Part shown: positions 42,917 to 52,405 of the stretch, piece by piece
Position numbering within the stretch: the first letter of the stretch is position 1
How the letters are laid out: each line of letters starts with the position of its first letter
Source of the DNA: Cognatundibacterium rivi
Lineage (GTDB): Bacteria > Pseudomonadota > Gammaproteobacteria > Burkholderiales > Burkholderiaceae_D
NCBI RefSeq assembly: GCF_018139565.1
Contig: NZ_JAGSPK010000001.1
Location: 682,001 to 746,000, forward strand
Length of the DNA stretch: 64,000 bases
Direction of reading: 5' to 3'
Position numbers and translations under genes: made by a program
Notes under the pieces: model-generated
What the model saw: the letters and a program-made list of their open reading frames with translations, nothing else
The model's database searches: none
Told to the model about the DNA's origin: nothing

Positions 42917-44614
42917 TTATTTTCCCGTATTACGTGCAGTTTGTCGCAATGTTTCTAGCGTGGCACCGGGGGTGATCAGATTGCCGTCGTAGCGCAGTTC
43001 GATCACGGCGGGTAACTGATGCGTGGCCGTATGCACAATTGCGCGTTCCAGCGCAGGGCCGAATTCAGCTGTCGTCAACACGATTTCACCACTCGCCCCA
43101 TAAGCGCGGGCCAGTGCGGCAAAGTCAGGATTGTGCAATTCAGTGCCTGAGACACGCCCCGGAAATTCACGTTCCTGATGCATGCGTATAGTGCCGTACA
43201 TGCCGTTATTGAATACGATAATGATGACGCCAGCTCGGTACTGCACGGCGGTGGTCAACTCCTGCCCGTTCATCATGTATTCTCCGTCTCCCGCAAAGGT
43301 GATCACGGTGCGTTCCGGTGCGATGAGTTTGGCCGCGATACCGGACGGCACGCTGTAACCCATCGCGCCTGAAGTCGGTGCAAGCTGGGTGCGCAGTCCG
43401 GCATAGCGGAAGTAGCGATGAGCCCAGGTCGCGTAATTACCTGCGCCATTGGTGATGATGCTGTCAGCCGGTGCCAGACGCATGATGTCCTGCACCACTC
43501 GCCATAGATTGAGCGGCGCATTTTCTTTGGCAAAAATGGCGGGTTCCTGCTGCCAGGCGTGCAGTTCTGCTTTGGCTTCAGCTACGCTGTGCTGCCAGCG
43601 TGCCGTATTTTTCAGTTGACCTAACTGTGACAGCGCGTGTGCGAATTCCTTCATGCCGCTGTTGATCAGCAGCGGTGCTTGATACACGCGTCCCAGCTCC
43701 AACGCATCGCTGTGTACATGTACCAGCGTTTGTTTTGGCAGCGGCGCTTCGAGCAGCGTGTAACCGCCGGTCGTCATTTCACCCAGACGCGGGCCGATCG
43801 CAATCACCAGATCGGCTTGCTGTATGCGTTTTGCCAGTTGAGGGTTAATGCCGATGCCGACATCACCGATGTAGTTAGGGCGTGCATTGTCGATTAAATC
43901 TTGAAAGCGGAAAGCGCAGGCGACCGGCAAATGATTCAGTTCCGCGAATTCACGCAGCTGAGTACAGGCAGTCTGATCCCAGCCGCTGCCACCCAGGATC
44001 AGCACAGGGCGCGCAGCCGCCTCCAGCATGCTGCGCAGCTGCCTCAGTTGTGCTGGCGAAGGGTAAGCCTGTACCGGCGTGTAATGCAGTGTGTCCGCCA
44101 CTTCCACGGTCTGGGCCAGCATGTCTTCTGGCAGTGCCAGCACTACTGGGCCAGGACGGCCACTGGTGGCGACCTGAAATGCACGCGCGATGTATTCAGG
44201 CACGCGGTCGGCGCGGTCTATCTGCGCCACCCATTTCGCCATAGGACCAAACATGCGACGGTAATCGATTTCCTGAAACGCTTCGCGCTCCACAAAATCA
44301 TTGCCGACCTGGCCGATGAATAAGATCATCGGTGTCGAATCCTGATATGCCGTGTGTACACCTATCGAGGCATTGGTGGCACCGGGCCCGCGCGTCACAA
44401 AACAGATACCGGGCTTGCCGGTCATCTTGCCATAGGCATCGGCCATAAATGCCGCACCGCCTTCCTGGCGGTTGATGATGAAGCGTATCGGGCTGTCATG
44501 CAGCGCATCCAGCACTGGCAGGTAACTCTCACCGGGAACACCAAAAATAGTATCGACACCGTGGATTTGCAAAGCATCGACAATTAACTGACCACCCGAG
44601 CGAGATTTCAACAT
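42917..44614 (-). CDS. Thiamine pyrophosphate enzyme, acetolactate-synthase-like
   Basis: A 565-residue TPP enzyme of the acetolactate synthase large-subunit type. The catalytic Glu is in INRQEGGAAFMADAYGK (~50), the central FAD/nucleotide-like domain spans ~190-330, and the TPP site is FAGDGEYMMNGQEL with VFNN 26 residues after GDG. No ilvN regulatory subunit and no other valine/isoleucine genes are nearby, so it is more likely a catabolic or specialised decarboxylase/carboligase. The ATG at 44614 was preferred to 44644 because the protein then begins at the usual place. Confidence 0.85.
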   Translation of the reverse strand: MLKSRSGGQLIVDALQIHGVDTIFGVPGESYLPVLDALHDSPIRFIINRQEGGAAFMADAYGKMTGKPGICFVTRGPGATNASIGVHTAYQDSTPMILFIGQVGNDFVEREAFQEIDYRRMFGPMAKWVAQIDRADRVPEYIARAFQVATSGRPGPVVLALPEDMLAQTVEVADTLHYTPVQAYPSPAQLRQLRSMLEAAARPVLILGGSGWDQTACTQLREFAELNHLPVACAFRFQDLIDNARPNYIGDVGIGINPQLAKRIQQADLVIAIGPRLGEMTTGGYTLLEAPLPKQTLVHVHSDALELGRVYQAPLLINSGMKEFAHALSQLGQLKNTARWQHSVAEAKAELHAWQQEPAIFAKENAPLNLWRVVQDIMRLAPADSIITNGAGNYATWAHRYFRYAGLRTQLAPTSGAMGYSVPSGIAAKLIAPERTVITFAGDGEYMMNGQELTTAVQYRAGVIIIVFNNGMYGTIRMHQEREFPGRVSGTELHNPDFAALARAYGASGEIVLTTAEFGPALERAIVHTATHQLPAVIELRYDGNLITPGATLETLRQTARNTGK

Positions 44615-44734
44615 GACAGTAATAGCTAAAAAAGGAAAACCCATACGCTAACAGAAAGCTTGCCGAATTTGCAGCGCTATTGATGCGTCACGACGAATTG
44701 CGAACGAATTGTGGGTGAGTAGAGTAGAATAGCG

Positions 44735-45074
44735 CCCGAAGCAGGCCAGACAATCGCTGGTCGCCATAGCAATATGGTGACGGGAGGAAGGTCCGGACTC
44801 CATAGAGCAGGGTGACGGCTAACGGCCGTACGTTGAAAGCCGCAAGGTATAAGACGAGGAATAGGGCCACAGAGACGAGCGTATTAAGTTACGGTGAAAC
44901 GCGGTAACCTCCACCCGGAGCAATTTCAAATAGGCACGCGTTGAGGTGGCTCGCGGAGCGTGCGGGTAGAAAGCTTGAGCGGCGGAGCAATCCGTCGCCT
45001 AGAGGAATGATTGTCATAGTCGGTCATAGCAATATGAAAGACCGTAACAGAATCCGGCCTACCGGCCTGCTTTA
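44735..45074 (+). ncRNA. rnpB: RNase P RNA (type A)
   Basis: The RNA subunit that matures tRNA 5' ends. The terminal P1 helix is AAGCAGGCC (44739-44747) pairing with GGCCTGCTT (45064-45072). The conserved CR-I region GGGAGGAAGGTCCGGACTCC lies near 44780-44800. The 3' conserved part GACCGTAACAGAATCCGGCCTA is near 45040. The hairpin loops with CATAGCAATATG repeats (44766 and 45026) are species-specific helices. It is followed by a T-rich stretch (TTTACTTCTTTTT) that probably ends transcription. The ends given are approximate. Confidence 0.95.
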
Positions 45075-45350
45075 CTTCTTTTTATGACGGTCGTTGCCAG
45101 ACACAGACGACCGCTATCTGTCAGAATCATCTCTGACACAACTTCAGACACAGCAACATTTCATTTTTCGCAGCATTACGCGATTGCGCTTCTGTTTGTT
45201 GTAAATCGGACTAATTCAAAAAAACTGGTGTTACACTCACTTGCGGCAATACAATCCGGTTTATAGCCAGCAGCTTGTTGACTAATATCCTGTCTGATCA
45301 TTGCAAACGCCTGTTCTGAATACCTATTAACGATAAATTATTCCAGACTC
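45075..45350. other. 276-base spacer between rnpB and the c-di-GMP gene
   Basis: Contains the T-rich 3' end of rnpB and AT-rich sequence that probably holds the promoter of the next gene. No other feature was seen. Confidence 0.35.
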
Positions 45351-48300
45351 ATGGAAAACCGAGGCAAAAATAAAGAACGGATTATTCCCCTGAAGATATT
45401 TGCCTTTTGCACTTGTCTGATTCTTGCCGTCATTGTTGCGCAGAGCTGGTGGTCGATAGCTGAGGATAAAAATCTGACCTTGTCTGACGCCCAGCAGGAT
45501 AGTTACTTCACCGTCCGTATTCTCGAAGAGCATGCCAATCGCGCTTTAAGTGAAGTTGTTCAGTTGATGGATGCGATCAGTGAACAGATCGCGATTTACT
45601 CACCTGAAAAAGATACCCAAAAAAATACGTTTGAACAGATTTTAGCGAACCAACGCCACCATTCTCAGCTATTGAATGCGGTGTCGCTGTTCGATGCACA
45701 GGGGCAGAATCTTGCGTCTGATTCTGTCGATAGTTCGTCTCAGCAGCTTTTGCCAACATCATCGTTATCGCCGCAGCTGCATGTGACATCGCTCATCAAT
45801 AATCCCAACGATACGCAATTAAGAGTGGGAGCCGCAATCAAGTTGACAGGCTCTGATCAATGGATATTGCCGGTTGCGAAAAACGTGATGGGGCTGAATG
45901 GTGAGCGTGCTGGCATTCTTGAAGTGCAAATGCGCCTCAACTATCTACAAGAATTTTATGAACTGGTTGCACGCGGCAGCGTGGCATCGGTTTCACTTCA
46001 TGATTTGAACGGAATCGTGCTGACCGGGGCACCAGCTGATAATTATATTTTTAATCGTAGCCTTAAGCAGCCAGCTTTATTGTCGGCGATCGTCGATGGC
46101 TCCAGAGAGGGATCACTTTATGGCGGTGCGTTGCAGGATGGCAGTGGCGAGTTTTTATACACCTATCGGAAAGTCGCAGGATTTCCACTGACGCTGTTAT
46201 ATGCACGCAATGTCGAGAATATTTTGTCAGACTGGAAGAACAGGGGCAGGCATAAAATACTGTACACGTCAGCGACGCTTATTCTTATCCTTATTCTGAT
46301 CTGGCTCTTATTACGGCAGGTGCGGCAGTTAAATCACTCCCGTCTCAGGATAGAGGCAAGTGAGGAGCGATATCGGTTGCTGTTTAGCGGTGCTGAAGAT
46401 GCGATTTTTCTGATCAATCAGGATCATCATTATGTTGATTGTAATCCTGCTGCCGTCAGGTTGTTTGGCGTCAGCGGTGTTGCTGATATCATCGGGCGCA
46501 AAGCGGGCGAGTTTTCATCAATATTGCAAGCGATACCGGGCACGCCGCAAACTGACGGCGATACCTTGCTCGATCAATTCATCGAACGCGCATTTGATGG
46601 TGTTCCTCAGCGTTTTGAATCGATCATGGTAAGAGAGGGAAATACTCTGTACAACGAAGTTACTCTCAGCCGGGTTGAGTTAAATGGCGAGAGTCTGTTG
46701 TTTTGTACCGAGAGAGACATTAGCGCCCAGAAATATTCAGAGCAATTGCTGGAGGCTCAGAATCATCTGTTGCAACTGATCGGTGCGAATGAAGATCCGC
46801 TGTTTATTTTGAGTTCAGTCTGTGATTTTGTCGAAAAATTACGGCCATTCTGGTGTGTGGGAATTCAGTTGCTGGCCGATGATCAGAGAACTTTTATTCA
46901 AAGTGTCGGGCGCAGTTTTCCTGACATATTATCGAAACAGATTGTCGACATGCCGGTTGCGCACGGCAGTGGCATCTGGAGCGAAGCGGTATTAGTTGCT
47001 TGCCCGGTGCAGCTTAGTAATTTTCAGCAAGCGCCATCGATGCAGTTCGTCAATGATCTGGAGGCGCTGGGTAAAATAAATGCGGGTAGTGCATGGCCGT
47101 TGATGGATAAACATGGCCATATATTAGGTAGCTTCACGGTATTGCTGTCGGAATCGCAAGAATTAAGCGATGACGATATGAGTTTAATTGGCATCATGAT
47201 CGAGATCGCTACGATCGCGATTGAAGGCCGTCGCTCCGAGAAAAAAATACTGCAACTCGCGCATTATGATGAACTTACTGGTTTACCTAACCGGTTTTTA
47301 TATCATCAGCATCTCGCCAAAGCTTTGGCTCTGGCAGAACGAAACAGCTGTCAGCTTGCGGTGCTCTTTCTCGATCTGGACCGATTTAAAAATATTAACG
47401 ACACCTTTGGCCATGATGAAGGTGATCGTGTCTTGCGCAGTATCTCTCAGCGCTTCCGACAGGTCTTAAGGGAATCGGACATTATTGCCAGAGTTGGCGG
47501 TGACGAGTTCATTTTACTGATTGATCAATTCAGTGATCCGCGTGATTTGGGGGACGTCGCTGACAAACTGTTATTCGAAGCATCGCAACCGTTTGAAATT
47601 CATGGTCAGGAATGCCAACTCAGTGCCAGCATTGGTATTGCCACTTTCCCTGCAGATGGACACGATGCGCAAACTCTGCTGAAAAATGCGGATATCGCGA
47701 TGTACCGGGCCAAAAATAAGGGCAAGGACAATTACCAGTTTTATGCGTCTGAGATGAATACGCATACGATCGAGCAGTTGGCGTTTGAGGCGCGTTTGCG
47801 TAAGGCTTTAGAGCGACTGGAATTTGTTGTGTATTATCAGCCTAAGGTTTCACTGCAGACCGGAAAGATCGTCGGAGCAGAAGCCTTGGTTCGCTGGGAC
47901 CATCCTGAGCGTGGAATTCTTTATCCCGGAGATTTTATTGGATTGGCGGAAGAGACTGGCTTAATCAGCCGGCTCGGCATGCTCGTGCTTGATATTGCCT
48001 GCCGCGACGTGCTGAGCTTCCGCCAGATTGACAGTGATTTTGGGCGGATTGCGATTAATTTATCAGGCTCGCAATTTAATGATCCTCAGCTTTTAGACGA
48101 AATTAAGGGCATCGTCGATTTCTGGCGAGTGCCTGCCGATGCGATTGAATTTGAGATCACGGAAAGCATGGTGATGCATAACCGAGAGCAGGCGATAGTG
48201 TTGATGGATGGCTTCAGGTCGGCCGGTTTCAGCCTTTCCATTGATGATTTTGGTACCGGTTATTCTTCCCTGGCTTACCTGAAACGATTTCCTGTTGATA

Positions 48301-48545
48301 GTGTGAAAGTGGATCGCTCATTTATTAAAGATATCCCGGATGACCCGAATGACACCGCGATCGTATTGGCGATTGTCGCGATGGCGCACACCTTGGGGCT
48401 GAAAGTCATTGCCGAAGGCGTTGACGCGCAGACGCAACTGGCAATTCTGACTGATTTTAAGTGCGATGAATATCAGGGCTTTTATTTTAGTAAAGCAGTG
48501 CCTGCAAAAGAATTTCTTCAACTGCTACAGCAGCAAGTGAATTAA
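45351..48545 (+). CDS. Membrane GGDEF-EAL c-di-GMP sensor protein (PDC-PAS-GAF)
   Basis: A 1064-residue inner-membrane signalling protein. Order: transmembrane helix (~17-36), a ~260-residue periplasmic sensor like dCache/PDC, a second helix (~301-320, LYTSATLILILILIWLLLRQ), PAS (~335-460), GAF (~470-640), GGDEF (~650-800), EAL (~815-1062). The cyclase site VGGDEF and an upstream RxxD inhibitory site (RESD) are intact. The EAL site has EALVRW, NLSGSQF, FEITES, DDFGTGYSS, KVDRSFI and AEGVDA, so both activities look possible. The net direction cannot be told. It stands alone before mraZ. Confidence 0.92.
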   Translation: MENRGKNKERIIPLKIFAFCTCLILAVIVAQSWWSIAEDKNLTLSDAQQDSYFTVRILEEHANRALSEVVQLMDAISEQIAIYSPEKDTQKNTFEQILANQRHHSQLLNAVSLFDAQGQNLASDSVDSSSQQLLPTSSLSPQLHVTSLINNPNDTQLRVGAAIKLTGSDQWILPVAKNVMGLNGERAGILEVQMRLNYLQEFYELVARGSVASVSLHDLNGIVLTGAPADNYIFNRSLKQPALLSAIVDGSREGSLYGGALQDGSGEFLYTYRKVAGFPLTLLYARNVENILSDWKNRGRHKILYTSATLILILILIWLLLRQVRQLNHSRLRIEASEERYRLLFSGAEDAIFLINQDHHYVDCNPAAVRLFGVSGVADIIGRKAGEFSSILQAIPGTPQTDGDTLLDQFIERAFDGVPQRFESIMVREGNTLYNEVTLSRVELNGESLLFCTERDISAQKYSEQLLEAQNHLLQLIGANEDPLFILSSVCDFVEKLRPFWCVGIQLLADDQRTFIQSVGRSFPDILSKQIVDMPVAHGSGIWSEAVLVACPVQLSNFQQAPSMQFVNDLEALGKINAGSAWPLMDKHGHILGSFTVLLSESQELSDDDMSLIGIMIEIATIAIEGRRSEKKILQLAHYDELTGLPNRFLYHQHLAKALALAERNSCQLAVLFLDLDRFKNINDTFGHDEGDRVLRSISQRFRQVLRESDIIARVGGDEFILLIDQFSDPRDLGDVADKLLFEASQPFEIHGQECQLSASIGIATFPADGHDAQTLLKNADIAMYRAKNKGKDNYQFYASEMNTHTIEQLAFEARLRKALERLEFVVYYQPKVSLQTGKIVGAEALVRWDHPERGILYPGDFIGLAEETGLISRLGMLVLDIACRDVLSFRQIDSDFGRIAINLSGSQFNDPQLLDEIKGIVDFWRVPADAIEFEITESMVMHNREQAIVLMDGFRSAGFSLSIDDFGTGYSSLAYLKRFPVDSVKVDRSFIKDIPDDPNDTAIVLAIVAMAHTLGLKVIAEGVDAQTQLAILTDFKCDEYQGFYFSKAVPAKEFLQLLQQQVN

Positions 48546-48841
48546 AGCTATTGCCTCATTCAAGAGGCGATCTTTACTTGCTGTGTCTCCCATTTCATCT
48601 CCGCCGCTGGAAATGCTGGCGAACGTCGGCATACACGGCCGCAACATCCTCAAAATTACCTTAAGACTTCCATTGATGCTGGATTTTAAGCGCTTTATTC
48701 CTCTGCGTCTTACAAGCCACTTTCACTATCTTCTGTAACTCATTAATTTTATTCAGTTATTTGAATAAATTGACTTTCTCGTTAGTTGCGCTAAGTCATT
48801 GACTTTATTAAAGAAAGTGCTGTTTTTCTGAGTAATTTCAC
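48546..48841. other. Gene-free stretch before the mraZ promoter
   Basis: Contains a weak hairpin GCCTC/GAGGC at about 48552-48567 that may end the c-di-GMP gene transcript. Further AT-rich sequence includes two TTGACT boxes that could be additional promoters of the division cluster. Confidence 0.4.
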
Positions 48842-48870
48842 TTGACCATGTTGATAGCATCCTCTAAAGT
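48842..48870 (+). promoter_or_regulatory. Putative sigma-70 promoter of the division cluster
   Basis: TTGACC (48842-48847), a 17-base spacer and TAAAGT (48865-48870). It lies 106 bases upstream of the mraZ start, and its -10 box runs into the first MraZ box. Confidence 0.6.
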
Positions 48871-48904
48871 GGGAAACAGTGTGAGAAAGTGTAATTTTGT
48901 GGGA
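48869..48904 (+). promoter_or_regulatory. MraZ operator: four boxes with 10-bp spacing
   Basis: GTGGGA (48869), GTGTGA (48879), GTGTAA (48889) and GTGGGA (48899) start exactly 10 bp apart. MraZ is known to bind TGGGA-type direct repeats separated by 5 bases in front of its own gene. The outer two are perfect and the inner two are degenerate. Confidence 0.8.
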
Positions 48905-48975
48905 TAAATGCCCAATTTTCATTTATCTTCGCAAACTGAGTCATATCCATCCAAGTCCAGGTAAAAGGTAAAAGC

Positions 48976-49404
48976 GTGTTCCAGGGTCCATCCGCACTCA
49001 ATCTCGATGCGAAAGGCAGAATGTCAATTCCTGCCCGCTATCGCGATGCCCTGAGCGAACAATACGAAGGTCACATCACCCTGACCCGCCATCCGGATGG
49101 GTGCCTGTTGCTGTTTCCGCGCCCGACCTGGGAATCTCATCGTGAGCAAATCGCCGCCTGGCCGATTCAGGCGCGTGACTGGAAGCGTATTTTTCTGGGA
49201 AATGCATTTGACGTCGATATGGACAGTGCTGGCCGTATTTTGCTGGCACCAGAGTTGCGTAATGCTGTTGGTATTCAGCGCGACATCATGATGCTGGGCA
49301 TGGGTAGCCATTTTGAAATATGGGATGCCGGCAAGCTTGCCGAAAATGAAGCCAACGCGAAAGCGGCTGGCGCTCCTGACGTATTAAACAATTTTACTTT
49401 CTGA
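48976..49404 (+). CDS. mraZ: Transcriptional regulator MraZ
   Basis: A 142-residue AbrB-fold regulator of the division and cell wall cluster, forming ring oligomers that bind repeats in its own promoter. Two MraZ half-domains are seen: [23 protein letters not shown] (~2-24) and the second [20 protein letters not shown] (~76-95), each with the D-x-x-G-R-(M/I) signature. Translation starts at GTG 48976, preceded by an AAAGG-type site. Four matching boxes lie upstream at 48869-48904, indicating autoregulation. Confidence 0.95.
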   Translation: MFQGPSALNLDAKGRMSIPARYRDALSEQYEGHITLTRHPDGCLLLFPRPTWESHREQIAAWPIQARDWKRIFLGNAFDVDMDSAGRILLAPELRNAVGIQRDIMMLGMGSHFEIWDAGKLAENEANAKAAGAPDVLNNFTF

Positions 49405-49413
49405 TCGCGGGCA

Positions 49414-50373
49414 ATGACGATACAGCAGGCGACAGAATATACCCATACAACTGTGCTCTTGAATGAGGCAGTGGATGCGCTCGGCATATCCGGTGAACGG
49501 GCAAATGGTATCTACATTGACGGCACGTTCGGGCGAGGTGGTCATAGTCGCCTGATCCTGCAACAGCTTGGCCCACAAGGGCGTCTGATTGCTTTTGATA
49601 AAGATGCGCAGGCGATTGCCAGTGCCGCTGAAATCAGCGACCCCCGTTTTCATATTGTGCATGACAGTTTTGCGGCAATGACCGCTGCGCTGGAAGAACT
49701 CGGCGTCAGTCAAGTGGACGGTATTTTGATGGATCTGGGTATTTCATCGCCGCAAGTGGATGACGCGAGCCGTGGTTTTAGTTTCCGCTCAGATGGTCCG
49801 CTGGATATGCGGATGGATACCAGTCGTGACATGTCTGCAGCTGAATGGCTGGCAGTGGAAGAAGAAGAAAAAATCAGGGAGGTGATAAAAAATTATGGGG
49901 AAGAACGGTTTGCTTTTCAGATTGCAAAGGCGATTGTTGCTCGCAGGCAAACGGAGTCCATTACTGGAACCCGACAGCTCGCCGAACTTGTCGCGCACGC
50001 CGTCAAAACTCGCGAGAAGGGCAAGGACCCGGCAACTCGCACCTTTCAGGCTATACGGATTTTCGTCAATAAGGAGCTTGAAGATCTCGAGATAGGGCTT
50101 GATGCAGCTTTTGCTGCGCTCTCTCCTTTCGGGCGGATGTCTGTGATCAGTTTTCATTCTCTTGAAGACCGGATAGTGAAGCAATTTTTTGCTTCTAAAG
50201 TAAAACTTGAGCAGCCAGACCGGCGCTTGCCTATCCGTCACGTCGATTTGCCGCAAGCGCAAATGCGTTTGTTGAACCGGATTAAGCCTTCCGAAGCCGA
50301 GGTGGTCGCCAATCCTCGTGCGCGCTCGGCGATCTTGCGTATTGCTGAACGTTTGCCAGAGGTGGTGAAATGA
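49414..50373 (+). CDS. rsmH: 16S rRNA (cytosine(1402)-N(4))-methyltransferase
   Basis: A 319-residue SAM-dependent enzyme methylating C1402 of 16S rRNA in the decoding centre. [15 protein letters not shown] opens the protein, [15 protein letters not shown] is the SAM-binding loop, and [19 protein letters not shown] and [16 protein letters not shown] are family signatures. It lies 9 bases after mraZ and overlaps ftsL by 4 bases (ATGA). Confidence 0.96.
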   Translation: MTIQQATEYTHTTVLLNEAVDALGISGERANGIYIDGTFGRGGHSRLILQQLGPQGRLIAFDKDAQAIASAAEISDPRFHIVHDSFAAMTAALEELGVSQVDGILMDLGISSPQVDDASRGFSFRSDGPLDMRMDTSRDMSAAEWLAVEEEEKIREVIKNYGEERFAFQIAKAIVARRQTESITGTRQLAELVAHAVKTREKGKDPATRTFQAIRIFVNKELEDLEIGLDAAFAALSPFGRMSVISFHSLEDRIVKQFFASKVKLEQPDRRLPIRHVDLPQAQMRLLNRIKPSEAEVVANPRARSAILRIAERLPEVVK

Positions 50374-50645
50374 TCACGCGTGTGAACATTTTTCTGGCAA
50401 TCGCATTGATCGCCTGCGCTTTGTCTCTGATTAATTCTCAGTATCAGGCGCGACGTTTGTTTATTGAGTTGGAGCGTGAGCAAAGTCTCAGCAAACAATA
50501 TGAATTGCAATGGACGCAATTGAAACTGGATCAATCCACTTTTGGTAAACACTCGCGCATTGAGGAAACCGCGAGCAAGGAACTGAACATGGTGCCGGTT
50601 ACGCCGGCGCGTACCCAATATCTGAAAGCGGCGGAGCTGAAATGA
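50370..50645 (+). CDS. ftsL: Cell division protein FtsL
   Basis: A 91-residue bitopic protein of the FtsQLB divisome complex. A short cytoplasmic N-terminus is followed by one transmembrane helix (~6-22, [17 protein letters not shown]) and a periplasmic leucine-zipper-like coiled coil ([25 protein letters not shown]). Position between rsmH and ftsI and length support the call despite low sequence conservation. Overlaps both neighbours by 4 bases. Confidence 0.88.
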   Translation: MITRVNIFLAIALIACALSLINSQYQARRLFIELEREQSLSKQYELQWTQLKLDQSTFGKHSRIEETASKELNMVPVTPARTQYLKAAELK

Positions 50646-52405
50646 GCCGTGCTGGGAACATGTCGCGCACAGCTGCTTCACGCGGCGTTTCATTTTCTTC
50701 CAATCCGGTGTTGGAAGTGAAATTGCCTATCTGGCGTTCCCGTCTGGTCTTGTTTTTATTATTCGGCGCTTTTGTTGCGCTGATCGCCCGAGCTTTGTGG
50801 CTGCAGGGAATGACAACTGACTTTTTGCAGAAGCAGGGGGCCAATCGATATGCCCGCACATTAGAGTTACCGGCAACCCGCGGAAAAATCACAGATCGGA
50901 ATGGCCAGGTGCTGGCATCGTCGGTACCGGTAAAGGCGATATGGGCGATCCCCGACGATGTTCTGGAAGCGCCCAAAGATAAAATCCGACAACTCGCAGC
51001 CTTACTCGATATGAGTGAGGCTGAGTTACGTAAGAAACTCGATTCTGATCGCCAGTTTGTGTATCTGAAGCGGCAGGTAGAACCGCAGATATCCGACAAA
51101 ATTCAGGCGCTTGCTATTCCTGGCGTCGAAACCCGCAAAGAATACAAACGTTTTTACCCGGAAGGTGAGGTCATGGCGCACGTCGTCGGCTTCACGAATG
51201 TGGAAGATATCGGGCAGGAAGGAATCGAGCTTGCCTCGGAAAAAAATCTGGCAGGTAAAACGGGTAGCCGTCGCGTCATTAAAGATCGTCTTGGTCGTAT
51301 CGTAGAAGATATCCGTGCTATTCGTGAACCGCATGATGGCAAAGAACTGACCTTGTCGCTGGATAGCAAGATTCAGTATATCGCTTACACCCATTTAAAA
51401 GATGCAGTAGAAAAACACAAGGCAAAAGCTGGCGGCGCGGTTGTACTTGACGTGCACACTGGAGAGGTTTTGGCGCTGGTGAATTTACCTAGCTATAACC
51501 CGAATGACCGCTCGGTATTGACAGGTGCGCAGTTACGTAATCGTGTTATTACCGATACGTTTGAGCCGGGTTCGACCATGAAGCCGTTCACCGTTGCGTT
51601 GGCGCTTGAGACAGGACGGGTTACGCCGGATACAGTATTTCAGACCGCTCCGGGATACATGACGATAGGCCCGGCTGTGATTCATGATGCCCACAAAGAA
51701 TCTGCGTTGACCGTGGCGCAGATTATCCAGAAATCCTCGAATATCGGCGTCGCCAAAATGGCGTTACAAATGCCACCTAAGGAAATGTGGGAGTTGTTCA
51801 CCACCTTGGGTTTTGGTCAGCAGCCGAAAATTGGTTTCCCCGGCGCAGTTGCCGGTCGTTTGCGTAATTATAAAAATTGGCGACCCATCGAGCAGGCGAC
51901 GATGAGTTACGGCCATGGTCTGTCGGTGTCCTTGCTGCAAATGGCGCGTGCATACACGATTTTTGCGCGCAACGGCGACATGATCCCGATCACATTTCAA
52001 AAAACTGCCGAAGCTCCGGCAGCGCAGCGGGTCATTTCAGACAAAACAGCGCAGCAATTGCGCATCATGATGGAATCGGTAACGCAGCCAGGTGGTACCG
52101 CAACGCAGGCGCGTGTACCCGGCTATCGCGTTGCTGGGAAAACCGGTACTGCACATAAGATAGAAGGTGGTCGCTACGTGAATAAATATGTCGGCGACTT
52201 TATTGGCTTTGCTCCGGTATCGAATCCACGCGTCATCGTTGCTGTGATGATTGATGAACCAAGCGCTGGCGGTCATTTTGGCGGTATCGTCGCTGCCCCG
52301 GTATTTGCTGCAATTACCGCGAACGTATTACGCTCAATGAACGTGCCACCGGATTCATCTGTCACCAGCATCATTCCTGACAATAGCGTGCAGGAGAGCA
52401 TGTAA
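50642..52405 (+). CDS. ftsI: Peptidoglycan D,D-transpeptidase FtsI (PBP3)
   Basis: A 587-residue septal class B penicillin-binding protein cross-linking peptidoglycan together with FtsW. The membrane anchor is at ~33-55 (LVLFLLFGAFVALIARALWLQ). The dimerisation/pedestal domain starts with RYARTLELPATRGKITDRNG. The transpeptidase has all three motifs: STMK within FEPGSTMKPF, SSN within IQKSSNIGV, and KTGT within VAGKTGTAHK. The N-terminal 30 residues are Ser/Arg-rich. Its stop shares one base with the murE start (TAATG). Confidence 0.96.
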   Translation: MSRAGNMSRTAASRGVSFSSNPVLEVKLPIWRSRLVLFLLFGAFVALIARALWLQGMTTDFLQKQGANRYARTLELPATRGKITDRNGQVLASSVPVKAIWAIPDDVLEAPKDKIRQLAALLDMSEAELRKKLDSDRQFVYLKRQVEPQISDKIQALAIPGVETRKEYKRFYPEGEVMAHVVGFTNVEDIGQEGIELASEKNLAGKTGSRRVIKDRLGRIVEDIRAIREPHDGKELTLSLDSKIQYIAYTHLKDAVEKHKAKAGGAVVLDVHTGEVLALVNLPSYNPNDRSVLTGAQLRNRVITDTFEPGSTMKPFTVALALETGRVTPDTVFQTAPGYMTIGPAVIHDAHKESALTVAQIIQKSSNIGVAKMALQMPPKEMWELFTTLGFGQQPKIGFPGAVAGRLRNYKNWRPIEQATMSYGHGLSVSLLQMARAYTIFARNGDMIPITFQKTAEAPAAQRVISDKTAQQLRIMMESVTQPGGTATQARVPGYRVAGKTGTAHKIEGGRYVNKYVGDFIGFAPVSNPRVIVAVMIDEPSAGGHFGGIVAAPVFAAITANVLRSMNVPPDSSVTSIIPDNSVQESM

